Assembly: GCA_013350285.1 (NCBI GenBank)
Contig: JAAXWG010000004.1
Location: forward strand, 62,001 to 126,000
Length of the DNA: 64,000 nt
Direction: 5' to 3'
Source of the DNA: Candidatus Altimarinota bacterium
GTDB lineage: Bacteria > Patescibacteriota > Gracilibacteria > BD1-5 > UBA6164
Shown here in pieces: positions 31,359 through 42,830 of the stretch; the first letter of the stretch is position 1; each line of letters begins with the position of its first letter. Under the pieces are notes generated by a model that was not told the DNA's origin, searched no databases, and saw nothing but the letters and a program-made list of their open reading frames with translations. Both the position numbers and the translations under genes were made by a program.

Positions 31359-33260
31359 ATGTCAAAAAAATTTAATTTTGAAGCAGAAACAGGAAGAGTC
31401 CTTGAGCTTTTGACTCATTCTATTTATTCAAATAAAGAAATATTTTTAAGAGAACTTATTTCCAATGCAAGTGATGCTATTGATAAAGCTCGTCTTAAAT
31501 CTTTGACGGATGCGACTTTTTTATGAGAAAATACCAAGTTTGAAATAAAAATCTGGAAAGATAAAGAAAAAAATATTATCTATCTTGAAGACAATGGTAT
31601 TGGGATGACAGAAGAAGAATTACACAGTTGTATAGGAACGATTGCAAAATCAGGAACAAAAGAATTTTTAGAAAAATTAAAAAAAGCAAAAGAAGATGGA
31701 GAACATAATCTCATTGGGCAATTTTGAGTTGGATTTTATAGTGCTTTTATGGTTGCTGATAAAGTCCAAATAGATACAAAATCTCCTCTGGATACCAAAG
31801 CACATAGATGGCTTAGTGATGGAAAAAGTGAATATGAAGTAAGTGAAAGTGAGAGACAAGCAAGAGGAACGATTATTACTCTTTTTATTGATGAAGCAAA
31901 TAAGGAACTTTTGGAAGAATGGAAAATAAAAGAACTTATAAAAAAATATTCAAACTATGTGGCATTTCCAATACTCCTTCAAGTAGAAAAAGAAGAAAAA
32001 GCAGAAGAGGGAAAAGAAGCAAAAAAAGAGCTTGTATGGGAGCAGATAAATGAAACAAAACCAATTTGGCAAAAATCAAAAAATGAATTAAAAAAAGACG
32101 ATTATAATAAATTTTATACAGAAATAAGTTATGATTTCAAAGAGCCACTTACTTATACTCACATCAATGTAGAGTGAGCAGTAAGTTATAAGTCTATACT
32201 TTTTGTTCCAGAAGAAAAAAATATGTTTGTAAATATTGCTGATCCAAATACTGAATATGGATCAAAACTCTATGTTCAAAATGTACTTATTTTGGAGCAT
32301 GCAAAAGATTTGCTTCCTGTATGGCTCAGATTTGTTTCTTGAGTTGTTGAAACTCAAGATATTCCTCTCAATATCAGTCGTGAAATGCTTCAATCAAATA
32401 GTGTACTTGAGAAAATCAAGAAAAATCTCATAAAAAAAGTGCTTGGAGAACTCCAAAAATCTATGAAAGAAAATAAAGAAAAATATGATATATTTTTATC
32501 TCATTTTTGAAATATTCTCAAAGAATGAATTTATTATGATACAGAATTAAAAGAAGAAATTGCAGGAGTGATAAAATTTAAATCAATGCTTGAAAATAAA
32601 ATGATTTCTCTTGATGAATATAGAGAAAAATTAGGAGAAAAAGATGAATTAAAAACCATTTTTTACATTACAGGAAAATCTGAACAAGAAGTTTTGGCAA
32701 GTCCTTATATTGCTCAATTTAGAGAAAATAAAGTAGATATATTATTACTGACTAATCCCATAGATGAATGGCTTATACAAAGTCTTCCTCAATATAAAGA
32801 ATATAAGCTCAAATCTATAACAGCAAGTGATATAGAACTCAAAAAGGCAACAGAAGAAGAAATAAAAGAGCAAGAAACCACAAAAAAAGATTTCAAAGAT
32901 TTACTTGAGCTTATAAAAAATACAATAGGAGCAGAAAAAATAGAAAAAGTAGAGCTTTCTGATAAAATCGGGGAAAATGTAGGAGCATTAAAAACTCCTG
33001 AAAATGGTCTTACTCCACAAATGGAGAAAATGATGAAAGCAATGGGACAAAGTATGGGAAAACAAAAAAGAATTTTTGAGCTTAATCCAAAAAATGAAGT
33101 GGTGCAGATGATGAAGCAAGAATTTGAGAAAGATCTAAAATCAGAAAAACTCAAAGATATGATTCTTTATGCATACGAGCAAGCAATTCTTCTTGAATGA
33201 GGAGAGCTTGAAAATGTTGCTGAGTTTGTAAAAAGGGTCAATAAATTTGTAGGAAAGTAA
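31359..33260 (+). CDS. htpG: Molecular chaperone HtpG (Hsp90)
   Basis: 633 aa, full length. The GHKL ATP-binding motifs are [10 protein letters not shown] (N-box, near residue 36), [10 protein letters not shown] (G1) and [15 protein letters not shown] (G2, with a UGA glycine). The middle domain carries [19 protein letters not shown], the Hsp90 catalytic-loop signature. The C-terminal dimerisation region is present. It is an ATP-driven dimeric chaperone. The CIRCE-like site suggests heat-shock control. A clean terminator follows. Confidence 0.96.
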
Positions 33261-33271
33261 AAGGAAATATT

Positions 33272-33303
33272 AAAAAAGGAATGAAAACTCATTCCTTTTT
33301 TAA
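33272..33303 (+). terminator. htpG terminator
   Basis: AAAAAAGGAATGA/TCATTCCTTTTTT perfect stem with a 4-nt loop and T tail. Confidence 0.8.
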
Positions 33304-33637
33304 ACTTTTTTTAAACTCTCTTTGTTATAATGCTCGTGCTTTCAAAAAATGTAATTACAGGAAGCTTGAAAGTTTTATCATTATATAAGAGGAAAATATT
33401 TAAAATAATTTTAAAAATATTAAAATTAAAAAATTTAAAATTTATTTAAAGTCCTTCTGATATAATGTCCCTACTTAAAATTTTTATAAAACAAAAACAA
33501 AATTTTTTAAGTAATACAGTTAAGAAAGGATATAAATTTTTGAAGTACAGTTACATATGAAAATTTATATAAAAAACCGTCTCTTTCAGATTTTATCCTT
33601 TCTCAAAAATTTATTTTATATTTTTAAAAACAAATAT
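33304..33637 (+). other. Long gap upstream of the secreted protein, possible structured leader
   Basis: No gene. Two TATAAT sequences lie at 33326-33331 and 33461-33466. Downstream of the second, GAAAGGATA (33524-33532) can pair with TATCCTTTC (33594-33602) over a 61-nt AT-rich loop. The transcript leader would be about 170 nt, unusually long for this compact genome. Confidence 0.45.
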
Positions 33638-34441
33638 ATGAACAAAAAAAATATCATTCTTACATCATCTGCATGATTAGTGCTTGCTTCTCTTTTAGCT
33701 TGAAGCTTTGCTTTTGCAGATTCTTCAACAGGAGCAGTAGAAAATACTTTACTAAATAAAAATGTAAAACAAAATATGCAAACTTGAAAATGAGAAAAAA
33801 GAGAAATTCCAGCATTTATAAAAAATCTTCCAGAGGCAACTCAAGAGAAACTAAAAACATTGCAAGAAACTCATAGAGAAGAAGCTAAAGCAATTTTTGA
33901 TACTTACAAAGATAGTGAAAAAACAGATGCAATACAAGAAGAAATAGATGCAAAAATGGAAGCTCTTCAGACAAAACACAAAGCTGAATTAACAACACTT
34001 TTAAATTGAGTGGATGGAGCAGAAGATTTCATTGCTAAAATGTGAGAAGGTCCAAAAGGTATGGGAAGATGACATTTTGAATGAAGATGAATGTGAGAAA
34101 AAAGAGAAGTTCCAGCATTTATAAAAAATCTTCCAGAGGCAACTCAAGAGAAACTAAAAACATTGCAAGAAATTCATAGAGAAGAAGCTAAAGCAATTTT
34201 TGATACTTACAAAGATAGTGAAAAAACAGATGCAATACAAGAAGAAATAGATGCAAAAATGGAAGCTCTTCAGACAAAACACAAAGCTGAATTAACAACA
34301 CTTTTAAATTGAGTGGATGGAGCAGAAGATTTCATTGCTAAAATGTGAGAAGGTCCAAAAGGTATGGGAAGATGACCAAGAAATATGGATGGAGAACATT
34401 TTGAAAAAGCACAAAATCAAGCTGATGATTCAGCAGAATAA
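33638..34441 (+). CDS. Secreted protein with tandem internal duplication
   Basis: 267 aa. A signal peptide is clear (short Lys-rich start, hydrophobic core SAGLVLASLLAGSFAFA, cleavage after AFA). The mature part is two copies of a helical unit, starting EKREIPAFIKNLPEATQ and ending GEGPKGMGRG, about 94 residues each with a 101-residue period. They differ by about two residues. Helices are rich in Lys, Glu and Ala (EEIDAKMEALQTKHKAELTT). The shape recalls small periplasmic helical metal/stress sensors of the CpxP/Spy type, but the diagnostic LTxxQ motifs are absent. The next genes are a two-component system. Confidence 0.75.
33791..34376. repeat. 303-bp tandem duplication inside a gene
   Basis: 33791-34073 and 34094-34376 are nearly identical 283-bp segments at a 303-bp period. 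I see only two base differences (AAATTCC/AAGTTCC and AAACTCAT/AAATTCAT). The unit keeps the reading frame. Confidence 0.9.
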
Positions 34442-34466
34442 ATAAGTAGATATAAAATCTGTGAAT

Positions 34467-34504
34467 AAAAAAGAGAGATAAAGAGAGATTATCTCTCTTT
34501 TTTT
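34467..34504 (+). terminator. Terminator after the secreted protein gene
   Basis: AAAGAGAGATAA/TTATCTCTCTTT stem with a T-rich tail. Confidence 0.75.
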
Positions 34505-34525
34505 AAATTTGTTTTAAACAAAAAT

Positions 34526-34556
34526 TTGTAAAATGCTAAGAGAATAGTACTATAAT
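34526..34556 (+). promoter_or_regulatory. Likely promoter of the two-component system
   Basis: TTGTAA (34526-34531), 19-nt spacer, TATAAT (34551-34556). The ATG follows 21 nt later. Confidence 0.45.
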
Positions 34557-34577
34557 TTATAATTAACAGCAAGAAAT

Positions 34578-35243
34578 ATGAAAATACTTATCGTTGAAGA
34601 TCATCCAAAAATTAGAGAAAATATTATTAAGTTTTTTACTCTTAAATCTTATGTCGCTGAATGAGCATTTAATTGAGAAGAGGCTCTAACTAAACTTTCT
34701 AATTCTTCTTATGATATTATTATCCTTGATATAAATCTTCCTATTATGAATGGAAAAGATTTTTTGAAAATCTTGAGAGAAAAAGGAAATGGGGTTCCTA
34801 TTATTGCTTTGACTTCAAATAGTATGCTTGAAGATAAACTTGAACTTTTTGATTTATGAGTGGATGACTATCTTACAAAACCTTTTGAGCTTCTTGAACT
34901 TGAAGCAAGAGTGAATGCTCTTTTTAAGAGAAAAGATAAGCTTATGGAACAAAAAATACTTGTAAGAGATTTGGAAATAAATTTTTCAAAACATAAAATA
35001 TTTAAATGAAAAGAAGAAATAAATATTTCAAACAAAGAATACTTAATTATAGAATTTCTTGTAAAAAATGCTTGACTTCCAAAAAATAAAACAGAGATAC
35101 TTGAATATGCATGGTGAGAAAGAGAGGATAATCTTAATTTTAGTAGTGTTACTCTTGAGGCTCATATTTCCTATATCCGTAAAAAATTTTGAAAAGATTT
35201 TATAAAAACAATTAAATGAGTTGGTTATGTTATCGATAAATAA
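34578..35243 (+). CDS. OmpR-family response regulator
   Basis: 221 aa. The receiver domain has the acidic pair in LIVEDH near residue 7, phospho-acceptor Asp51 in IIILDINLP, a switch residue in ALTSN, and Lys101 in YLTKPFE. The C-terminal winged helix has NKEYLIIEFLV and VTLEAHISYIRKKFG, with the final KGVGYVI typical of the OmpR/PhoB class. Its stop overlaps the histidine kinase start by 17 nt, so the pair is co-translated. The target genes are unknown; the secreted protein just upstream is one candidate. Confidence 0.93.
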
Positions 35244-36465
35244 ATATTTTAAATCTGAGGAAAAACTTCTTGCAATAAAAATTAGTTCTATTGCATTTTT
35301 GGGGCTTGTTCTTTGTTTGACTTTTCTTATATCTTTAAATGGTCTTTATCTTGTTGCTTCTGAAAAATGAAAATTTCTTGAAGATATAGGACTTTTTAAT
35401 AAAACTTTGGAAGAATATCCTCTTCCATTTCTTGCATGAGAAAGGGATTTTCTCAATCCATTTTGAGCATGAAAAAGGGATTTTATGGAAAAATCTCAAA
35501 GAAGACCTATTTTAGAAAGACTTATGAGAGATTCTATTATTATAGAAAAATCATGAACAATGAAAAAAATGGGAATTTTTGAATATATAGAAGTAGGGGA
35601 TGATATAATATGAGATAATGATGGAGATGGAGATGATATATTTGCAAAGAATATAGATGATAGAAGATTTCTTTTGTATCATTTGGATCTTTGAGATAAT
35701 AATGTTATTTTTTCTCGTGATATTAGTTATATTTCTTTTTTTCAAAGTCGTCTAATTATTAATTCATTTCTTCTTTGAATTATATTTTTTATAATTATTT
35801 ATCTTATTTCTCTTAGACTTGCACACCTTACTATTGCCCCAATAACTGAAAATAATAAAAAATTAAAAGAATATAATCATAATCTTGCTCATGAACTCAA
35901 AACCCCCCTCAGTGTTATGGGCTCAAATCTTGAAATATTTAGTATATCACCTGATACAACTCTTATTTCTTCCTCAAGAGAAGAAATAAAGTCAATGGAA
36001 CAAATTATTAATTCACTTTTATTCCTCAGTGAAAATAGTATCATAAAAGAAAAAGAAAAAATTAATTTTTGAACTTTATTAAAAGAGCTTATAGAAGAAC
36101 AGAATACAGAAAAAAAGATTCATTTTGAACAAAAAGATAAAAAAGTTTTTATAGAAACAGATCCAATCTTACTCAAAAGACTTATAAAAAACTTGCTTGA
36201 AAATGCTATAAAATATTCCCTTGAGGATACTATTTTTGTTATTCTTTCAAAGAAAAATCTCATCATAAAAAATAAGACAAATATGATTGTAAACAATGAT
36301 GAAATCAAAAATTTATTGGAGCCTTTTTATCAGCTTGATACATCAAGAAATACTCACTGATATTGACTCGGACTATCTATAGTAAAAAGAATTTGTGAAA
36401 CTTTTTCTTGGAATATAGAACTTAAGATAGAAGAAGGATTTTTTGTAGTAAATATTGATTTTTAG
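35227..36465 (+). CDS. Sensor histidine kinase
   Basis: 412 aa. Two membrane helices flank an extracytoplasmic region of about 150 residues (first helix IKISSIAFLGLVLCLTFLI, second FFLLGIIFFIIIYLI). The external loop has an unusual acidic run, GDNDGDGDD, that could bind cations. The phospho-acceptor is His222 in the H-box NLAHELKTPLSV. The ATPase has the N-box NLLENAIKYS near residue 322 and the G-box HGYGLGLSIVKRI. No HAMP domain is obvious. Partner: the response regulator immediately upstream. Confidence 0.9.
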
Positions 36466-36549
36466 ATGTTTTACAAGTTTCTTTCTTTTCTTTTGACAAT
36501 GATGAAAAAAATATTATTCTCAAAAGTATATATTTTTTAATGTTTTTTT

Positions 36550-37668
36550 ATGCAACAAAAAGTATTTATTTTGGGAGCTTCAGGAAATGTAGGAACAACA
36601 CTCATTAAGCAAATAGCTCAATATGATCAGGACGGAATTAAAAATATAAACCCAACTCATATTGTTGGAATGGCAAATAGTAAATATATGTTTGTTCATG
36701 ATAGGGGATTGTCTAAAAAACTTCTTTTATGACTCAAAGAAAAAAAAGATATAAAAGAATTTCTTAAAGAAAAGGGAGAAAAATATAGTAATAATGAAGA
36801 AATTTTAGAAAAAATAAAATTATATTGATATTTTGGTGAGCTTATAATTGTAGATGTTACGGCAGACAAAAATATTGTTGAATTTCATAAAAAAGTTTTA
36901 AGTAATAAATATCGCTTTAAACTGGTTACAGCAAATAAAAATCCTGTTTCTCTTGTAAATCAAGAAACTTTTGATTCTCTTACAAATAACCACGGAATTT
37001 ATGATTATAATACTGCAGTAATGGCATGAGGGTGAGTAGTAAATGAAATTAGAAGAGCAATTAATGCTCATGATATTATTCAATCAATAGAAGGATGTTT
37101 TTCAGGAACTCTTGGCTATATTGCATCTAAGCTTGAAGAAGGTATAGCTTTTTCTGAAGTTGTTAAGGATGCTTATGAAAAATGATATACAGAACCAAAT
37201 CCATGGGATGATCTTAATGGGCTTGATGTAGCAAGAAAGCTTATTATTTTAGTAAGAACAGCAGGATATAATGTAGAAATGGAAGATATAAAAGTAGAAC
37301 CATTTATTGATAAAAAATATGCTGAAGTACAAGGAGGAATAAATGATTTTCTTAAAGCAATACAAAAAGAAGATAAGAATTTTTCAGAAAAATATAAAGA
37401 AGCTTTTAAAAAATGAAATACTTTTAAATATGTTGCTTCTATGCAAAAAATAAAAGGAAAATTGTTATTACAGGTTGCTCTTAAAGAAGTTCCTCTCAAT
37501 TCACAAATAGGAAGTCTTAAAGGGACAAGTAATATTACAGTTATTTATACGGATATTTATAAAGATGAACCACATGTCATCATTGCTCCATGAGCAGGAC
37601 TAGAAAAAACAGCAAGAGGATTGAGAGATGCTATTGCAGATATGATACCGACTGATTTTTTAAGATAA
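36550..37668 (+). CDS. hom: Homoserine dehydrogenase (copy 2)
   Basis: 372 aa, a paralogue of the gene at 238-1386. The Rossmann fold is clear at the start (FILGASGNVGTTLIKQI). TANKNPV, GCFSGTLGYIASKL, and EPNPWDDLNGLDVARKL match the family in order. The C-terminal FKYVASMQKIKGKLLLQVALKEV segment is shared with copy 1. It uses far fewer UGA codons than copy 1 (about eight against twenty). No other threonine or methionine pathway genes are nearby. Two copies in a reduced genome is odd. Confidence 0.85.
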
Positions 37669-37677
37669 AACAAAAAA

Positions 37678-37712
37678 AAAATAAACGAAAATTTCTTCGT
37701 TTATTTTTTTTT
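37678..37712 (+). terminator. Terminator after hom copy 2
   Basis: AAATAAACGAA/TTCGTTTATTT stem, A-rich before and T-rich after, so it can work in both directions. The convergent SulP gene ends beside it. Confidence 0.75.
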
Positions 37713-37715
37713 TGT

Positions 37716-39389
37716 TTAAAGTATTACTTGAAGAGCATATGAAGTAGAAGGGAATATTTGATTATTTTTCTTCATATGTTGATAAATATGAAGTTTTGAA
37801 AGAGTATCCTCTATATCTCATTCTACTCAAGAAAAATATACTTTTATATTTTTTGCTTCGACTTCTTCTATAATTTCTTCAAGAACTTCAAGACCATCAA
37901 TATCAATATCTCAGAGACTTGCGAATGAAATAATAAGACTTTCTCATGCTTCAATCTTTTTAATTTCACTTATATAATTTTCTATATTGATATAGTTAAG
38001 TCCCCAAGGAAGTTTAACGACAATTATATCATTTTTTTCTTGCTCATGGATATATTGTTTTAATGGCATTTTTCTAAAGAATTTTTTATCTCTAAATATA
38101 TTTACTATAGGTTTTGATTTGTATACTCATTTTAAGAATATAAGAAGAGAAATAGCTGTTCAGGCAAGGATACCATAGATAGGTTCTTCAAAAACCGCAA
38201 GGATAATAGTAATAATAACTATATAAAAAGCCTTTCTTTCTAGTCTATAAATTTTTTTAAGGAGATTTATATCTATTAATCCAAGAGCTATACTCATAAG
38301 AATAGCTGAAATTATAGGAAAAGGAATAAATTTAAAAAATCCATTAAAAAGAAGAGCTGAAATAAGAAGAGTAAATATTCCTATTAAAAAAGCTGCCATT
38401 TTATGATTTCCTCCACTTTTTATATTAAGAGCAGTTCTAATAAATACAGCGGAAACAGGCATACCTCCAGTAAGTCATGATGCAATATTTGAAAGAGAAA
38501 GCCCAAATACTTCTTTATTTTTATCAAAAGATTTTTTTGTAATTTTTTCAGCAATTTTTGCTGAAATAATTGTTTCAAGTATTGCAATGATAGCAATAGT
38601 AAAAGAAGTTACAAGAAGAGGTTTTATGAGAGTAATAATATCATTGAGATTTTTTATTTCAATTCCTTCAAAAGGATTTATAAACATTGCAAATTGTAAA
38701 TCTGCATATTTATCTTTGAGTAAAAGAAGATTTGGAATATATCCCCATTCAGAAAGAAATCAAATAAATATTCCAACAATACAAACAACAATAACAATAG
38801 GAAAATTTGGAAACTTCTTTTTAGAGAAAAGAATAGCCCCAAGTCAGAGTATAAAGGTTACAATAGTAGGAATACTTATTGATCCTATATGTTTAAAAGT
38901 TTCCCAGAGATTCAGATATATTTCTTTGTGTTGTGGAATATTAAGTTCCGGAGTATTAAGCCCAAGAGCTCCATTTATTTGAGTAAGAGCAATAGAAATC
39001 CCTACAGACATAAGAAATCAATGAAGAACACTAGAAGGAATAAGAGTAATATATTTTGTAATGTTGAGAAAGTAAATGATAAGCATAATTACTCAAGAAA
39101 TGATAGAAAGGAGAGGGATAAGATATATTCCATTTGCACCATTTGCAAGAACGAAAGAAAGCACAATAGAGGCAAGAGCTCCAGCTACTCAAAAGACATT
39201 ATGTTTACTAGAAGCAAAAATAGCAGCAAATATAGTTGACCAGATTCAGGTAATAATTCATTGAATAGGAGTTCCTCCACTTGCAACTGCAAGAGAAATA
39301 GAAAGAGGAATATTTATCATAGATACAGTAAGTCATGCTTGCCAATTTGAAGCAATATGTTTCCCAAGATTTTTAAAATTTTCGCTCAT
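37716..39389 (-). CDS. SulP-family anion transporter with STAS domain
   Basis: 557 aa. The N-terminal two thirds have about 11-14 hydrophobic helices, beginning WQAGLTVSMINIPLSISLAVASGG, with the family segment TAIIAILETIISAKIAEK-like (IAIIAILETIISAKIA). The C-terminal 110 residues form a STAS domain, with the loop SFASLGDIDIDGLEVLEEII. SulP proteins carry sulfate, bicarbonate or dicarboxylates; the substrate here is unknown. Its stop abuts the hom terminator. Confidence 0.9.
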
Positions 39390-39464
39390 AATAATAAATT
39401 AAAATTTAATAAAACCGAGTGATTTTCTTGAAAATTGAAAAAAAGTCAAATAATTTTTTCTTTA

Positions 39465-42400
39465 TTATTTTTTTCATCAAAGACTATCTAAAATCCAACT
39501 TACTGTATTTCAAAAATTACCTACTATTTCTCAAACACTTTCTATTATTTTTGATCAAGCATCTCATAAATTTTGTGATAAATTTCATATTCCATCACTA
39601 ATAATTTGCATATTTGTAGGAACATCAAAAGGATTTTCTCCAGTATCTTGAATTTGTGGATAAGGGGTTTCTTTTTGAGTTGTATGATTTATTTTATTTT
39701 CCTCCTTGAGAATGATAGAATGCTCAGTGATTTGATATCTCTCTCAAAGTTTTTGCTGTATTTCTTGTAAATTATTTTCCCTGATATCTCAAATATCTTC
39801 TAATACTACCCCTTTTCCAATATAAAAATTAGGAATATTTATATTTGTGTTGATTATTTTTGCTCAAGGATTTACTGATACTCATTTTCATAAATATGAA
39901 TTTTTTATAATTATTTCTCATTCTTGTCATCCTCATGAGATTTTTACTCATTTTGTAAAAATAGCATTTTCTATTGTTGCTCATACACAGACGATATCTC
40001 CTTCAGATGCTTGTAATTTTTTTATTGTTGTATTGTGAAGAGTAGAAGGATGATTTGGATTTCAAATCTGAGAATCTTCTATTGTTGTCGCTCCGTGTAT
40101 GACAGTATAATCAACAGAAGATTCTATTACTGTTTTATTTCCTCATCCATGAGCAACACAATTTTTTAGTATTGCATTTTTTCAAATAATTATTTCTTCT
40201 CATTCTCCGAGCTCATCTCCTCTCAGGTAACTATTATAAACTATACCACTATCATCCATAATAAATACACTTCCTGTAGAAATAACCTTTCCAAGAAGTT
40301 TTTTTGTAAATTTTTCTGTAAATACGGGTTCTAGATTTCTTTTTTTTTCTTTTACTTCTTCAGTGAATAGAATAATAATTTTTGGTTCGGAAAGATTTTT
40401 TTCCAACATATCTTTAGCTTCTTTGAGTTTCTCTTCTTCTATTAATTTTAAAACCTGAGGAAGTATCTCAAAGATAAATTTTTCTTTGTTTTTTGGGTAT
40501 AATCTTTGAGCATAAGTGATTTCTTTTAGTTGTTCTTTTGTTCTCTGTTTCTTTTTTATGTCTTTTATTTTCACTATTCTATTTATATCTAAAGAGCTTT
40601 CTAGGGATATTTCTTGAGTAGCTTTGAAAGTTGGAATCTCTCTTTCTAAATATGCAAAAATACTACTGAGAGCTGAGAAAAGCCTATTTTCAGGGACAAC
40701 AGCATTTTTATTAAATTTTACCATTCCAGCATAATTTGTATTGATAGAGCTTAGTTTTTCATTATGTGATTGACTGAGTTGTTCTTCTACTCTTTTCAAC
40801 TCATCACCTCTTTCTTTTTCACTTAATCATTCTCATAAATCAATTATGAAGCTTCTTCTTCCATTTTCTGTATACTTTGCAGTATGATATTTTTCAGGAT
40901 GATTAATAAAATCTTCATAAGAAACTGTAGGAGATTTGCTTGTAATATGAGCAAAATTTGGTACAAGATAATTATCTCATATTTCCACTCAGTCATCTAT
41001 TTTACATCCTGTTCCTATAAGGACATTATTTCCTATTCTTACATCTTCACCTATATGAGATTGGAACCATATAGTTGAATTATTTCACATTTTTAATCCA
41101 TTTCCTACCATAGAAGATATTCACACAAATGAATTTTCTCAGATGTTTATCTTTATAGTATATTGTTTTTCTTTATTTTCTTTTGCAAAAAAAGTTACCA
41201 CATGAGCAAGAGAAGATCCATTTCATATATGAAGTTTTAATTTATCTATTGTATCTTGCTTATCAAAAAAAAGCATAGATTCACTCTCTCATCATTTTCT
41301 CAATTGCAAACCTTCTTGTATATTTACTCATTGTCATAATTTTATATCTATATTTTCTGGAGATATAATTCAATATTCTATAAGTTTCCTAAGAGCATTA
41401 ACTGCTCATGGGATAAAAAATGAGGCTTCTCCCATTTCAAAACTTCAAGATTCTTTGATTTTTGTAAAAATTTTTTTATTGCTCTCAAGCATACTTTGAG
41501 TATATAACCAATCTTTTCATTTTCCTTGAAGTAATTGCATTATTTTTAAGAATTTTTCTTCTCTTATTGAATGATCTTTTCCTTTTAATTCTTCTAATAT
41601 TTTTCTTAGTCTCTCAGAGAGAGATGGAGAATGGCAAATTTTTCTTAATTTTTCTAAATTCCAAATAGTTTCCTTGTTTATTTCATTTCAAGTATTAACT
41701 TTTTCATAAATGCCTTGTTCTAATTGTAGCAATATTAATTCTATTGTTCCTCTGATTGCTATAAGTTGAGATGTGAAATTTGGATTTTGTACTAATTCTT
41801 CTTGTTCCCTATATTCTTCAAAGTATATATCTTTCAGACTGGTATAACTTGTTTGAATCAATTTACTATCATGATTGTCAGTTTGAGCAAATTTATTATC
41901 ATTTTCTTCATTTTTAAAATAAGAGAGTAAGTTTTCTAAGATATTATCACCTTGTTCAAATTGTTTCAGCAATACTAATAATTGAGTAAGAAAATTATCT
42001 AATATTGCATTTTCTCCTTGTCATTGTTGTTTTATCTGTCATACTTTCTTTACAATATTTACAATATCAAAAAATAAGGTTTCAGCAATGGTATTACTTT
42101 TTTCATATTCTTTAATATCATTTAATAATTTATTATCATAGTTGTATCATATTTCTATTCAGTCTACTCTTTTTATTTCATTTGATTTAACTTCTTGCAT
42201 CAAAGCTTGAAGGATTTTAAATTTATTTTCCTTAATTTCATTTAATAACTGATTTGTAAAAGACCAAAGACTATTTTTCAGTATTTGAAATTTTTCACCA
42301 ATACTTGCAATTTCTCCTAATGCTTCTATTTCTTTTGTAAATATTTCATTTTTCTCCATTATGAGGACATTTTTATCTAATTGTCACAAAAAACTTATAT

Positions 42401-42515
42401 CTTCTAGTCATAATAATAAAGATGCAGTTTCTTTTATCCTTTTCTTTATGCTATCAAGGGGAAAGGATGTGTTATTATAATACTCTTTTTCTTCTATTCT
42501 TAATGCTGCCCTCAT
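39465..42515 (-). CDS. Giant left-handed beta-helix (hexapeptide repeat) protein
   Basis: 1016 aa. It comprises about 390 helical residues (coiled-coil-like: EIKENKFKILQALMQEV), then a hexapeptide solenoid at about 440-560 (VGISSMVGNG, IGEDVRIGNNVLIGTG, CKIDDGVEIGDN), a second helical insert with charged Lys/Glu helices at about 570-760, and a second hexapeptide solenoid at about 770-900 (GEEIIIGKNAILKN, KGVKISGG, YLGKGVSVNPGAKI). It ends in a Gly/Ser-rich helical tail (SDGIGNLSQNLGDAG). The two solenoids resemble LbH acyltransferase or carbonic anhydrase domains, but no catalytic or CoA-binding motif was seen. The role is unknown; it could be a scaffold or polysaccharide-modifying enzyme. 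Confidence 0.8.
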
Positions 42516-42784
42516 AAAATTTTTAGAAAAGTAAAGTTAGTAAACTAAGTTTGTATTTTTTTATTAATTTATCAATTAAAACTTCTTTGTTTCTTCTTTA
42601 ATATGTAAAAAACAGATTAAGAAATACTTATTTTAGGATAAATCAAACGGACAATTTTTAGTAATTTTTTGTTTTTTGTCAAATTTATTTTTTATTTTTT
42701 TATTATATTTTATTTATTCTCTATTCGTTTTTTCTTTTCTTTGTCAAAAAAAAGGGGGGGATTGGAAAAAAATATTTTTAAAAT
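42516..42784. other. Low-complexity gap with no gene
   Basis: AT-rich and homopolymeric (long T runs; AAAAAAAAGGGGGGG near 42748). I see no reading frame with coding character. Confidence 0.5.
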
Positions 42785-42814
42785 AAAAAGCTTAAAATGT
42801 ATTTTAGGCTTTTT
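42785..42814 (-). terminator. Terminator of photolyase
   Basis: AAAAAGCTTAAAAT and ATTTTAGGCTTTTT form a stem just past the photolyase stop (minus strand), with a T-rich tail on that strand. Confidence 0.7.
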
Positions 42815-42830
42815 ATAATACTATATATTT

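Noticed and set aside
33791-34376. Direct repeats considered as a CRISPR-like or satellite array
   Set aside because: Only two copies, 283 bp each, both coding in the same frame.
42740-42760. Poly-A/poly-G run as a phase-variation tract
   Set aside because: It lies in a gap with no gene start or promoter that it could switch.
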